DNA of 9,565 bases from Sphingomonadales bacterium (GCA_027486275.1 JAIXPM010000268.1:1-9565), one strand, 5' to 3'. Numbered from the stretch's first letter, positions 1-6,600 are shown. The notes: a model not told the origin generated them from the sequence alone. A program made the numbers and translations.

Positions 1-873
1 GAATTCCTCAATCCCGGCGGCAGCGTGAAGGACCGCGCCGCGCTGGGCATCATCGAGGATGCGGAAAAACTGGGCCTGCTCAAACCCGGCGGCATCATCG
101 TGGAAGGCACCGCCGGCAACACCGGCATCGGCCTGGCGGTGGTGGGCGCGGCGCGTGGCTATAAAACCATCATCGTCATGCCCGAAACCCAGAGCCGCGA
201 AAAGATGGACACGCTGCGCGCGCTGGGTGCCGAACTGGTGCTGGTGCCGGCCGCCCCCTATGCCAACCCCGGCCATTATGTGCACACCAGCCGCCGCATC
301 GCAGGGGAAACGCCGGGCGCGATCTGGGCCAACCAGTTCGACAATGTCGCCAACCGGCTGGCGCACATCCGCACCACCGCCCCGGAAATCTGGCGACAAA
401 CCGAAGGCCGCATCGATGGCTTCACCTGCGCGGTGGGCACTGGCGGCACGCTGGCCGGGGTGGCGCTGGGCCTGCGCGCCGAAAAGCCCGATGTCACCAT
501 CGCGCTCACCGATCCCGAAGGCGCTGCCCTGTTCAACTGGTTTGCCCATGGCGAACTGAAGGCCGAAGGGTCAAGCGTGTCGGAAGGCATCGGCCAATCG
601 CGCATCACCGGCAATCTCGATGGATTGCACGTGGATGCCCAGTTCCGGGTGCCCGATGCGGAAGGGCTCGCCTGGGTGCGCCGGCTCAATGCCGAAGAAG
701 GCATCTGCCTTGGCTTGTCTTCTGGCATCAACGTGGCGGGCGCGGTGCGGCTGGCGCGCCAGATGGGGCCGGGCCATGTGATCGTCACCATCTTGTGCGA
801 CAGTGGCCTGCGCTATCTTTCGACTATCTACAATCCGGATTGGCTGGCGGCGAAGGGGCTTGCCGCGGTCTGA
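1..873 (+). CDS. cysK: Cysteine synthase A-type PLP enzyme (O-acetylserine sulfhydrylase family), 5'-truncated
   Basis: The frame is open from the first base and ends at TGA 871-873, giving 290 residues. The true start lies outside the window, probably about 30-40 residues upstream judging from where the PLP lysine usually sits. Visible fold-type II motifs are: the Schiff-base lysine in NPGGSVKDR (Lys 10 of the fragment, codon 28-30), the substrate loop GTAGNTG (36-42), the phosphate-cradle glycines GTGGT (146-150), GLSSGIN (238-244) and CDSG (266-269). Family members make L-cysteine from O-acetylserine and sulfide in the cytoplasm. Cystathionine beta-synthase-like or cysteine synthase B-type enzymes share these motifs, so the exact substrate is inferred; the EGTAGNTGIG form and the DPEGAALFNW region favour the CysK branch. 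It reads toward the dcw cluster and ends 23 nt before the next small gene. It has no known role in division, so its position is probably only neighbourhood. Confidence 0.85.
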   Translation, partial: EFLNPGGSVKDRAALGIIEDAEKLGLLKPGGIIVEGTAGNTGIGLAVVGAARGYKTIIVMPETQSREKMDTLRALGAELVLVPAAPYANPGHYVHTSRRIAGETPGAIWANQFDNVANRLAHIRTTAPEIWRQTEGRIDGFTCAVGTGGTLAGVALGLRAEKPDVTIALTDPEGAALFNWFAHGELKAEGSSVSEGIGQSRITGNLDGLHVDAQFRVPDAEGLAWVRRLNAEEGICLGLSSGINVAGAVRLARQMGPGHVIVTILCDSGLRYLSTIYNPDWLAAKGLAAV

Positions 874-896
874 CTCAAGGGCGTAGAATCAGCGTG

Positions 897-1121
897 ATGG
901 ATCTGCCCCCAATCTCGTCTGCATCCGATCTTCGCGCCCGCCGCAGCGGGGAGCGTCTGCGCTGGGGCCTGACTGGCCTGGCAGCCGTGTTCCTGATCGT
1001 TCTGGCCGCCGCCGCCGGCCTGGGCCCGACCGGCCGCGAGGAACAGCCCGGCGCCGGTGAGCCCTTGGCCGTGCTCGGCGTCGCCCCCGGCCCGGCCACA
1101 CGGCCGGCTGAAGAGCAGTGA
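897..1121 (+). CDS. Small single-pass membrane protein, function unknown
   Basis: This is a 74-residue protein starting at ATG 897 and ending at TGA 1119-1121. The N-terminus (1-22) is polar with an Arg-rich patch just before the membrane segment. Residues about 24-41 are a hydrophobic stretch (LTGLAAVFLIVLAAAAG) long enough for one helix. The last 30 residues are rich in Pro, Gly and Ala. The arginines before the helix suggest N-in, C-out topology. A GTG codon directly precedes the ATG and could be the real start. The nearest purine run, AAGGG (877-881), is rather far away, so the start is not certain. Third positions are strongly G/C, which supports coding. It lies 23 nt after the cysteine synthase gene and could be cotranscribed with it. 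The 338-nt regulatory region before mraZ follows. I do not recognise the family. Confidence 0.6.
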   Translation: MDLPPISSASDLRARRSGERLRWGLTGLAAVFLIVLAAAAGLGPTGREEQPGAGEPLAVLGVAPGPATRPAEEQ

Positions 1122-1129
1122 ACAGCCCA

Positions 1130-1155
1130 GATTCGCCGCGCATTCGGGGCGAATC
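1130..1155. repeat. 8-bp perfect inverted repeat with a GANTC site in each arm
   Basis: GATTCGCC (1130-1137) is the exact reverse complement of GGCGAATC (1148-1155), with a 10-nt spacer. It starts 8 nt after the stop of the small membrane-protein gene. No T-run follows, so it is not a typical intrinsic terminator. It could be a weak or Rho-assisted terminator for the upstream genes, or a dyad protein-binding site. Each arm contains one GANTC. A shorter competing stem, ATTCG-GGG-CGAAT, lies at 1142-1154. Confidence 0.5.
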
Positions 1156-1211
1156 GGCAGGCCCGGTGGGGGCCAATCCCATGCGAATCCAGCGCGTGCT
1201 GCCCCACAGAC

Positions 1212-1220
1212 TTATCCACA
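1212..1220 (+). promoter_or_regulatory. DnaA box, perfect TTATCCACA
   Basis: TTATCCACA matches the strongest DnaA-box consensus exactly. It lies about 56 bp upstream of the phased CCCAT array and 248 nt before the mraZ start. DnaA works as a transcription factor for division genes in some alphaproteobacteria, Caulobacter being the known case. Binding here is inferred from sequence alone, but a second match in the same orientation at 1363 strengthens it. Confidence 0.5.
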
Positions 1221-1267
1221 ACCCAAATCAAGCATCAAACCACCCTAGAACAAGGCGGGAACATCGC

Positions 1268-1352
1268 CCCAATTGGCCACATTCCACCAAGGATATCCCC
1301 ATTTAAGCGGGCATTTGCCCATCAGATTCCATTGGCTCCCATCAAATCCCAT
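1268..1352 (-). promoter_or_regulatory. Candidate MraZ operator: 10-bp-phased CCCAT (ATGGG) array
   Basis: Exact CCCAT begins at 1298, 1318, 1338 and 1348. One-mismatch copies begin at 1268 (CCCAA), 1278 (CACAT) and 1328 (TCCAT). All share the same 10-bp phase, so seven of nine successive helical turns carry the motif on one DNA face. The turn at 1308 instead carries GGGCA on the plus strand, forming the near-palindrome GGGCATTTGCCC with the box at 1318. The turn at 1288 has no match. E. coli MraZ binds TGGG direct repeats separated by about 5 nt upstream of its own gene. Read on the minus strand, this array is ATGGG-N5 repeats, so it is probably the autoregulatory operator, in the opposite orientation to the E. 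coli sites. An outlying AATCCCATG (1175-1183) repeats the sequence at 1345-1353. Confidence 0.7.
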
Positions 1353-1362
1353 GATACATCCG

Positions 1363-1371
1363 TTTTCCACA
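1363..1371 (+). promoter_or_regulatory. DnaA box, TTTTCCACA (matches TTWTNCACA)
   Basis: This is a second consensus-type DnaA box, in the same orientation as the one at 1212. It lies 11 bp downstream of the CCCAT array and 88 nt before the mraZ start codon. The two boxes bracket the array. It fits the relaxed consensus and differs from the perfect box at one base. No other clear match was noticed in the window. Confidence 0.4.
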
Positions 1372-1448
1372 GCGGGTGTATCCGCCGTGCCGCCGTTCAT
1401 CGACCCAGCAGTATCGGGACGAAACTGGCTGCAACGGCACCCCGCGGC

Positions 1449-1453
1449 AGGGG
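1449..1453 (+). promoter_or_regulatory. Shine-Dalgarno that fixes the mraZ GTG start
   Basis: AGGGG lies 6 nt before GTG 1460 and is the best ribosome site near the conserved start of MraZ. An ATG at 1455 is out of frame. An in-frame GTG at 1376 would add 28 residues with no MraZ-like character. Confidence 0.6.
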
Positions 1454-1459
1454 TATGGG

Positions 1460-1951
1460 GTGTCGGCAAATTCGTATCTTGGTTATGGGCTGAACGCGGT
1501 TGACGCGAAGAACCGGCTGTCTGTGCCGGCGAGCTTTCGCGACGTCCTCACCGCGAAGTCCGGCGGCAAGCAGGTGCTGGTCGGGCCGGGTCATGCCGGC
1601 CGCCGCTGCCTGATGGCGTTCGACACGCTGTTTGCCGAACAACTGCACGCCACCCACGAAGCCCGCCACAGCGACACCGGCAGCCGCGAAGCCTTTGACG
1701 AGCGCGCCTATCTGTTTGGTTCGGCCCAGCCACACAGCATCGATGATGCCGGCCGTATCGTGCTCTCCCCGGTGCTGCGCCGGGTCAGCGGCATCACCAG
1801 CCATGTCTGGTTTGTTGGCGGCTTCGATTATTTCGAACTGTGGGATCCCTGGGCGTTCAAGGCGTTGCCCGGCCTGCCCGAACTGCAGCGCATCCAGATC
1901 GAGATGGAACTGGAAACGCGCGGCCTGCCCATCGATGGCCCGGTCGCATGA
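1460..1951 (+). CDS. mraZ: MraZ transcriptional regulator of the dcw cluster
   Basis: The protein has 163 residues, slightly longer than many MraZ proteins. It has two SpoVT/AbrB-like DNA-binding repeats, each with the DXXXR signature: DAKNR (15-19) followed by LSVPASFR, and DDAGR (95-99) followed by IVLSPVLR. The first signature has Asn where Gly is common. The GTG start puts [13 protein letters not shown] at the N-terminus, as expected for the family, and has a Shine-Dalgarno 6 nt upstream. In E. coli, MraZ is an oligomeric nucleoid-associated repressor that binds repeats before its own operon, and its activity is balanced by RsmH. The phased CCCAT array at 1268-1352 is the likely target. 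The stop codon overlaps the rsmH start (ATGA, 1948-1951), so the regulator and its presumed antagonist are translationally coupled. Confidence 0.93.
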   Translation: MSANSYLGYGLNAVDAKNRLSVPASFRDVLTAKSGGKQVLVGPGHAGRRCLMAFDTLFAEQLHATHEARHSDTGSREAFDERAYLFGSAQPHSIDDAGRIVLSPVLRRVSGITSHVWFVGGFDYFELWDPWAFKALPGLPELQRIQIEMELETRGLPIDGPVA

Positions 1952-2910
1952 GTGCGGCACCGCACATCCCCGTGTTGCTGGCCGAAGTGCTGGCCGCGCT
2001 CGCGCTGAAGCCCGGCGATCTCTATGTCGATGCAACGCTGGGTGCCGGCGGCTATCTGCGCGCAGCCCGGGCGCAAGGCTTGGGCCACGCCTATGGCTTT
2101 GATCGCGACCCGCAGGCCCATGTGCTGAATGCCGATATCGCCGGCGCCGATGATGTTACCCTGATCCGCCGGCCGTTTTCGGAAATGGCGGAAGGACTGG
2201 CCGACCATGGCGTGACGGCGGTTGATGCCATCGCCTTCGATATCGGCGTCTCCTCCATGCAGATCGACACGGCAGAGCGTGGCTTTTCCTTTCAGGCCGA
2301 TGGCCCGCTCGACATGCGGATGAGCCAGGAAGGCATGAGCGCCGCCGATTTCATCAACAGCGCCAGCGAGGAAGAGATTGCCGACGTGCTCTTCCATCTG
2401 GGCGACGAGCGCGCCTCGCGCCGGATCGCGCGCGCCATCGTGGCCGATCGGCCGTTTGCCCGCACCAGCGAACTGGCCGGGCTGATCCGCCGCGTTCTGG
2501 GGCGCGGCGAACCGGGCAAGGACCCGGCGACACGCAGTTTTCAGGCGCTGCGCATCCACGTGAACGATGAACTGGGCCAGCTGGATGCCGGGCTGGTCGC
2601 CGCCGAACGGCTGCTGAAGCCCGGCGGCCGGCTGGCGGTCGTCTCCTTCCATTCCGCCGAAGACCGGCGGGTGAAGAATTTCCTGCGCGACCGGTCGGGC
2701 CATGCGCCGGCCGCCTCGCGCCACGCCCCACTGGCCGCGCCCACCCGCGCCGCCAGCTTTGAAAAGCCGATGAAGGCCGTGCGCCCTTCGGCCGCCGAGA
2801 TCGCCCGCAACCCGCGTGCCCGCAGCGCCACCTTGCGCAGCGCCGTGCGCACCGCCGCCCCGGCGTGGGGAGTCCTTGGGGGAACTGCAATCGAGGGAGG
2901 CCGCACATGA
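1948..2910 (+). CDS. rsmH: 16S rRNA (cytosine1402-N4)-methyltransferase RsmH (MraW)
   Basis: The protein has 320 residues, normal for the family. It uses S-adenosylmethionine to N4-methylate C1402 in the decoding centre of the 30S subunit. Motifs in order: HIPVLLAEV (6-14), the SAM-binding loop DATLGAGG (28-35), acidic FDRDPQ (51-56), FDIGVSS (97-103), [14 protein letters not shown] (112-125), [16 protein letters not shown] (194-209), [13 protein letters not shown] (233-245) and the C-terminal [10 protein letters not shown] (288-297). The start is the ATG inside the ATGA overlap with mraZ, because the HIPVLL block follows immediately. An upstream in-frame ATG at 1840 would lie entirely inside mraZ. 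There is no strong Shine-Dalgarno, so initiation probably depends on coupling to mraZ. The stop overlaps the ftsL start. Confidence 0.95.
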   Translation: MSAAPHIPVLLAEVLAALALKPGDLYVDATLGAGGYLRAARAQGLGHAYGFDRDPQAHVLNADIAGADDVTLIRRPFSEMAEGLADHGVTAVDAIAFDIGVSSMQIDTAERGFSFQADGPLDMRMSQEGMSAADFINSASEEEIADVLFHLGDERASRRIARAIVADRPFARTSELAGLIRRVLGRGEPGKDPATRSFQALRIHVNDELGQLDAGLVAAERLLKPGGRLAVVSFHSAEDRRVKNFLRDRSGHAPAASRHAPLAAPTRAASFEKPMKAVRPSAAEIARNPRARSATLRSAVRTAAPAWGVLGGTAIEGGRT

Positions 2911-3416
2911 GGCAGTATGTTTCGGCTCTGTTGTGGATTGCCGGCACCACGATCGTCGTGGCCGGGGCCCAGGTGATCACCACGCGCGCCGCCGCCGAAC
3001 GCCGGGCGGTGACCAAGCTCAACTTCGAACTGGTGGAAAATACGTCACGCGTGCGCGAACTGGAAGCCGAGCTGCGCACCCGCGCCGGCCTGCCGGAATT
3101 GCAGCGCTGGAATGATGCCGTGTTCCAGCTGGCGGCGCCGCAGGGCGGGCAGATTCTGCGCTCGCCGGTGCAGCTGGCCAGCTTTGCCGCCCAGCCCGAT
3201 GCCGCGCCGACCGTGCAATTTGCGGTGGCCGAAATTGGCCCGGCGGCGCCCGGCAGCCTTCCGCCAGCGGCCGGCAGCCCGCCGGCACAGCCCGGCCCCG
3301 CACCGGCACAGCCCGGCAGCGCCGCGCGCCTGGTCCGCACCAGTTTCGGCGACGCACAAGCCCCTGTTATCGAACCGGAAATGCTGCCCGCTGAACCGCA
3401 GGACGGGGAGGCCTGA
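2907..3416 (+). CDS. ftsL: Cell division protein FtsL-like
   Basis: The protein has 169 residues. It is assigned by position between rsmH and ftsI and by architecture, because FtsL sequences diverge strongly. A very short cytoplasmic tail is followed by one membrane segment (about 5-24), then a charged heptad-like stretch (about 27-60, with [25 protein letters not shown] spacing) predicted to form a periplasmic coiled coil. The C-terminal 60 residues are rich in Pro, Ala and Gln. FtsL joins FtsB and FtsQ and helps activate septal synthesis by FtsW and FtsI. A strong Shine-Dalgarno, GGAGG (2896-2900), lies 6 nt before ATG 2907, which overlaps the rsmH stop (ATGA). The protein is longer than the roughly 90-120 residues of many FtsL proteins, because of the Pro/Ala tail. 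Confidence 0.8.
   Translation: MRQYVSALLWIAGTTIVVAGAQVITTRAAAERRAVTKLNFELVENTSRVRELEAELRTRAGLPELQRWNDAVFQLAAPQGGQILRSPVQLASFAAQPDAAPTVQFAVAEIGPAAPGSLPPAAGSPPAQPGPAPAQPGSAARLVRTSFGDAQAPVIEPEMLPAEPQDGEA
3282..3317 (+). repeat. Short tandem repeat in the ftsL tail, 15-bp units 21 bp apart
   Basis: CCGGCACAGCCCGGC occurs at 3282-3296 and again at 3303-3317, exactly 21 bp (seven codons) apart. It encodes two PAQPG units in the Pro-rich C-terminus of FtsL. In-frame duplication of a linker is the simplest reading. Confidence 0.7.
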
Positions 3417-5155
3417 TGGCCAGCATCCCCGGCAATGATCCGTTGATCGGCGCCGCCCCGGCAGTGGCTGGGGAACGGGTGACGGCGCGCGCCCAGGCCC
3501 GGCAACGGCTGGCCTTCCTGATCATGCTGTTCCCGGTTCTGGCTCTGATCATCCTGGTGCGGCTGGTCGATCTTTCCGTGATCCAGGGCACCCCCGGAAG
3601 CGAAACCAAACTGATCAGCGCCGCCCCGCCGCGCGGTGACATTGTTGATCGCAACGGCGTTGAACTGGCCCGTACCTTTGAAGCCTATGCCATCACCGTC
3701 ATCCCGCGCCGGCTCACCTCAGATCCGGAAGTGCTGGCCACCAAGCTGGCTGAAATCCTGCCGGAACGCACCCGCGACGAAATCCTGACCGACCTCACCT
3801 CATCCAAGGGCCTGCGCTATCTGGCCCGCCGCGTTCTGCCCGGCCAGGCCCGCCGAATCAATGACTTGGGCGAACCGGCGATCGAGCTGACCCGGGAAGC
3901 CGAACGCCTCTATCCCAACATCAACCTCGCCGCGCAGGCGCTGGGCTATACCGACGATGACGGCCATGGCCTGATTGGCGTGGAGAAGGCCTTTGACCAG
4001 CGCCTCGCCGATCCGGTGCAGCGCGCGGCGCCACTGGCGCTGTCCATCGACGTGCGCGTGCAGCAGGCGATGCAAAATGAACTGGCCGCGCTGGTGGCTG
4101 ATCAGAACGCCAAGGGCGCCGCCGGCGTGGTGATGGACGTGAACACCGGCGAAGTGCTGGCCATGGTGTCCTTGCCGGATTTCAACCCCAACGTGCCGGG
4201 CCAGCGCGCCGATGGCACCAAATACACCACCCAGAACGACGACGGCAGCCGTTTCAACCGGGTGACGCTGGGCGGATATGAACTGGGCTCCACCTTCAAG
4301 GCCTTCACCATCGCCACCGCGCTGGAAACCGGCACGCTCACCAACCTGCAGAAGCTGTATGACGCCACCGCGCCGCTCTATGTTGCAGGCTTCCGCATCC
4401 GCGACGACCACGCCAAGAACCGCTGGCTCACTGTGCCGGAAATCTTCATCTATTCCAGCAACATCGGCACCGCCCGCATGGCCGTGGAACTGGGCCGTGA
4501 TCGCCAGCGCGAATATCTCGACAAGCTGGGCTTCCTGAAGCCCGTCGAAGTCGAGCTGAAGGAAAAGGCCCGCCCGCAATTCCCGCCGCTGTCGAACTGG
4601 GGCCAGAGCGCCACCATGACGATCAGCTATGGCCACGGCCTCACTGTCTCGCCGCTGCACCTGGCCAATGGCTATGCCACGCTGGTCAACGGCGGCATCT
4701 ACCGTGCGCCCACATTGTTGAAGCGCGATGCGGCCGCGGTGCAGCCAGGCCGCCGGGTATTTTCGGAACGCACCAGCATGGAATTGCGCCGGCTGCTGCG
4801 CCTCGTTGTCACCAAGGGCACCGGTCGCAAGGCCGACGTGCCTGGCTACCGCGTGGGCGGCAAGACCGGCACGGCCGAGAAGATCGAGAATGGCCGCTAT
4901 GTGCGCGGGCAGAATGTGGTGAACTTCGCCGCTGTCTTTCCCGTCGATGCGCCGCGCTATGTCGTGGTCGCCATGATCGACGATCCGCGCGGCAGCAAAT
5001 CCACCTATGGCTTCCGCACCGCCGGCATGGTGGTAGCGCCGACCATCAACAACATCATCCGCCGCATCGCACCGCCTTTGGGTGTCGTGCCCGAACCCAA
5101 TCGTGATCTGGATCTGACCGGCCTGCTGCCGGCCGCCGTCGAAGCCAAGGAATAG
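3416..5155 (+). CDS. ftsI: Septal peptidoglycan D,D-transpeptidase FtsI (PBP3)
   Basis: This 579-residue class B penicillin-binding protein crosslinks peptide stems at the division septum, partnered with FtsW. It has a cytoplasmic tail (1-30), a single membrane anchor (about 33-52), and a PBP dimerisation domain that begins with RGDIVDRNG (73-81). The transpeptidase domain carries all three catalytic motifs: SxxK as STFK (Ser292, Lys295), SxN as SSN (347-349), and KTG at 483-485 within GGKTGTAEK. The anchor is uncleaved, as expected for monofunctional PBPs. The start is ATG 3416, overlapping the ftsL stop (TGATG), with GGGGAGG (3405-3411) 4 nt upstream. The stop lies 2 nt before the murE start. 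FtsI rather than a PBP2/MrdA homologue is supported by its place between ftsL and murE. Confidence 0.96.
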   Translation: MASIPGNDPLIGAAPAVAGERVTARAQARQRLAFLIMLFPVLALIILVRLVDLSVIQGTPGSETKLISAAPPRGDIVDRNGVELARTFEAYAITVIPRRLTSDPEVLATKLAEILPERTRDEILTDLTSSKGLRYLARRVLPGQARRINDLGEPAIELTREAERLYPNINLAAQALGYTDDDGHGLIGVEKAFDQRLADPVQRAAPLALSIDVRVQQAMQNELAALVADQNAKGAAGVVMDVNTGEVLAMVSLPDFNPNVPGQRADGTKYTTQNDDGSRFNRVTLGGYELGSTFKAFTIATALETGTLTNLQKLYDATAPLYVAGFRIRDDHAKNRWLTVPEIFIYSSNIGTARMAVELGRDRQREYLDKLGFLKPVEVELKEKARPQFPPLSNWGQSATMTISYGHGLTVSPLHLANGYATLVNGGIYRAPTLLKRDAAAVQPGRRVFSERTSMELRRLLRLVVTKGTGRKADVPGYRVGGKTGTAEKIENGRYVRGQNVVNFAAVFPVDAPRYVVVAMIDDPRGSKSTYGFRTAGMVVAPTINNIIRRIAPPLGVVPEPNRDLDLTGLLPAAVEAKE

Positions 5156-5157
5156 CG

Positions 5158-6600
5158 ATGCGGCTCGGCGCGCTCCTCCCCAATGCAGGCAAAGCCGGTG
5201 ATGAAATCGTCACCGGCTTTGCGCTTGATCACCGCAAGGTCGCGCCCGGCACTATCTTTGGCGCCTTCCAGGGCGCCCGCGTGAACGGCGAGGATTATAT
5301 CGAAGCCGCCATCGCCGCCGGCGCCATCGCCATCGTGGCACGCCCCGAAGCCAGGGTGGAGGGCGTGTTGCACGTGGCCGATGCCAATCCGCGCCGGGCT
5401 TTTGCAGCACTGGCCGCCCGCTATTTCGCGCCCTTCCCGGCCACCACGGTTGCCATCACCGGCACCAACGGCAAGACCAGCACGGCCGAACTCACTCGCC
5501 AGCTGTGGCAGGCGGCAGGGCACCGCGCTGCCAGCATCGGAACGCTGGGCGTCACCACCGGTTATGACAGCGTTTCCCCGCGCGACGGCACCGGCGGGCT
5601 GACGACGCCCGATGTCGTGACCTTCCTGGCCACCATGGCCGGCCTGGCACGCGAAGGCATCAGCCACGCTGCCTTTGAAGCCTCCAGCCACGGGCTCGAC
5701 CAGTATCGCACCGAAGGCCTACCAGTCACGGCCGCAGCCTTCACCAACCTGTCGCGCGATCATCTCGACTACCACGGCACCATGGAAGCCTATTTCATCG
5801 CCAAGACGCGGCTGCTGACCGAGGTTGTGGATGACGGCGGCAGCGCCGTGATCTGGGCCGATGACGGCGACTGGTCAGCCCGCATGATCGACGTGGCGCG
5901 CGGCCGCGGGCTCACGCTGCTCACCGTCGGTGAAGCCGGCGAAACGCTGAAACTGCTCAGCCGCACACCCACTTCGCTGGGCCAGGATCTGGTGGTGCAG
6001 GCCGGCGGCCAGACCCACCGCATCGCGCTGCCGCTGATCGGCGCCTATCAGGCTGCCAATGCACTGGTGGCGGCCGGGCTGGTGATCGCCTGTGGCGGCG
6101 ACATCAAGCAGACGCTTTCGAATCTCGGCCGCGTTTCGGGCGTGCGCGGCCGGCTGGAACGTGCGGTCATCACACGTTCAGGTGCCGCAGTTTATGTTGA
6201 TTATGCGCATACGCCCGATGCCATCATCGCAGCCTGTGCGGCGCTGCGCCCGCATGTGACGGGCCGGCTGATCATCGTTTTTGGGGCCGGCGGCGACCGT
6301 GACGCCGGCAAGCGTCCCCTGATGGGGGAGGCTGCGGCCGCCCATGCCGATGTCGTCGTTGTAACCGACGACAATCCCCGCAGTGAAAACCCGGCGGCCA
6401 TCCGCGCCTCCATCCTCTCTGCCACGCCCGGCGGACAGGAAATAGCGGATCGCCGCCGGGCAATTGCCGCGGCCATTACCATGGCCCTTGCTGGTGACAT
6501 CGTGCTGATCGCCGGCAAGGGCCATGAGCAAGGCCAGACTGTGGGCGACCGGGTGCTGCCGTTCGACGACGTGACCGTGGCGCGGGAGTGCGCGGCATGA
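5158..6600 (+). CDS. murE: UDP-MurNAc-L-Ala-D-Glu:meso-diaminopimelate ligase MurE
   Basis: This 480-residue Mur ligase is cytoplasmic and adds the third stem residue at the cost of ATP. Visible features: N-terminal UDP-binding domain with TGFALDHRKV (19-28); P-loop TGTNGKTST (101-109); TTPD (149-152); EASSHGL (174-180); the lysine expected to be carbamylated (Lys216 in YFIAKTRLL); YVDYAHTPD (346-354); and the specificity motif DNPR (405-408), which marks meso-DAP rather than L-lysine enzymes. GKGHEQGQ (453-460) closes the active site. ATG 5158 follows the ftsI stop by 2 nt, with AAGGA (5147-5151) 6 nt upstream. Codons 11-22 contain a perfect 13-bp inverted repeat (described separately). The stop overlaps murF (ATGA). 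Confidence 0.96.
   Translation: MRLGALLPNAGKAGDEIVTGFALDHRKVAPGTIFGAFQGARVNGEDYIEAAIAAGAIAIVARPEARVEGVLHVADANPRRAFAALAARYFAPFPATTVAITGTNGKTSTAELTRQLWQAAGHRAASIGTLGVTTGYDSVSPRDGTGGLTTPDVVTFLATMAGLAREGISHAAFEASSHGLDQYRTEGLPVTAAAFTNLSRDHLDYHGTMEAYFIAKTRLLTEVVDDGGSAVIWADDGDWSARMIDVARGRGLTLLTVGEAGETLKLLSRTPTSLGQDLVVQAGGQTHRIALPLIGAYQAANALVAAGLVIACGGDIKQTLSNLGRVSGVRGRLERAVITRSGAAVYVDYAHTPDAIIAACAALRPHVTGRLIIVFGAGGDRDAGKRPLMGEAAAAHADVVVVTDDNPRSENPAAIRASILSATPGGQEIADRRRAIAAAITMALAGDIVLIAGKGHEQGQTVGDRVLPFDDVTVARECAA
5189..5222. repeat. Perfect 13-bp inverted repeat (strong hairpin) inside the murE 5' coding region
   Basis: GCAAAGCCGGTGA (5189-5201) and TCACCGGCTTTGC (5210-5222) are exact reverse complements around an 8-nt loop. 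A U-G wobble and two further pairs can extend the stem inward. It begins 31 nt after the start of murE and reads through as codons 11-22. The A-flanked, T-flanked GC stem resembles the stem of an intrinsic terminator, but the 3' side has only three T before GCGC. Termination is therefore doubtful; attenuation, RNA processing or a chance structure are the alternatives. Confidence 0.75.

Larger units (their letters stand above)
872..1329. other. Cluster of GANTC (CcrM-type methylation) sites upstream of mraZ
   Basis: GANTC occurs at 872, 886, 1130, 1151, 1185 and 1325 (first base of each site). In the remaining roughly 9.1 kb I found only six more: 2870, 3152, 3855, 6120, 8724 and 8972. In many alphaproteobacteria GANTC is methylated by CcrM, is depleted in coding sequence, and is enriched in promoters of cell-cycle genes. 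The clustering is seen directly; methylation and any GcrA-type control are inferred. Confidence 0.6.
1122..1459 (+). promoter_or_regulatory. Regulatory region upstream of mraZ and the dcw operon
   Basis: This 338-nt gap is the only long stretch without a gene. From about 1200 to 1370 it is clearly more A/T-rich than its surroundings. It holds an 8-bp inverted repeat (1130-1155), two DnaA-box matches (1212-1220, 1363-1371), four GANTC sites and a helically phased CCCAT array (1268-1352). The dcw promoter should lie here, but no convincing -35/-10 pair stands out. TTGGCT (1332-1337) followed by GATACA (1353-1358) is the nearest candidate, with a short 15-nt spacer, and I do not rely on it. No small RNA or riboswitch fold was recognised. 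Confidence 0.7.

Noticed and set aside
1..6. EcoRI site GAATTC at the very first base
   Set aside because: It might mean that the source sequence is a cloned fragment, but it reads as sensible codons (Glu-Phe) of the cysteine synthase and says nothing biological.
795..896. Longer N-terminus for the small membrane protein, starting inside the cysteine synthase gene
   Set aside because: The extra 34 residues lie out of frame within conserved cysteine synthase coding sequence; ATG 897 (or the GTG just before it) is more economical.
1092..1107. CCGGCC-ACAC-GGCCGG stem at the end of the small membrane-protein gene
   Set aside because: It is six GC pairs within coding sequence and no T-run follows; such stems are common in GC-rich DNA.
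1332..1358. Possible -35/-10 pair TTGGCT and GATACA
   Set aside because: The spacer is only 15 nt and both hexamers are poor; it overlaps the operator array and cannot be called a promoter without a mapped start.
1376..1459. Longer MraZ starting at an in-frame GTG at 1376
   Set aside because: The added 28 residues do not resemble MraZ, and a good Shine-Dalgarno sits directly before GTG 1460.
2354..3505. Long open frame on the minus strand (383 codons) opposite rsmH, ftsL and the start of ftsI, and similar ones at 1397-2035, 1828-2724 and 3800-4660
   Set aside because: These are antisense to clearly conserved genes, have low-complexity Arg/Ala/Pro-rich translations, and match the usual shadow frames of GC-rich coding DNA.
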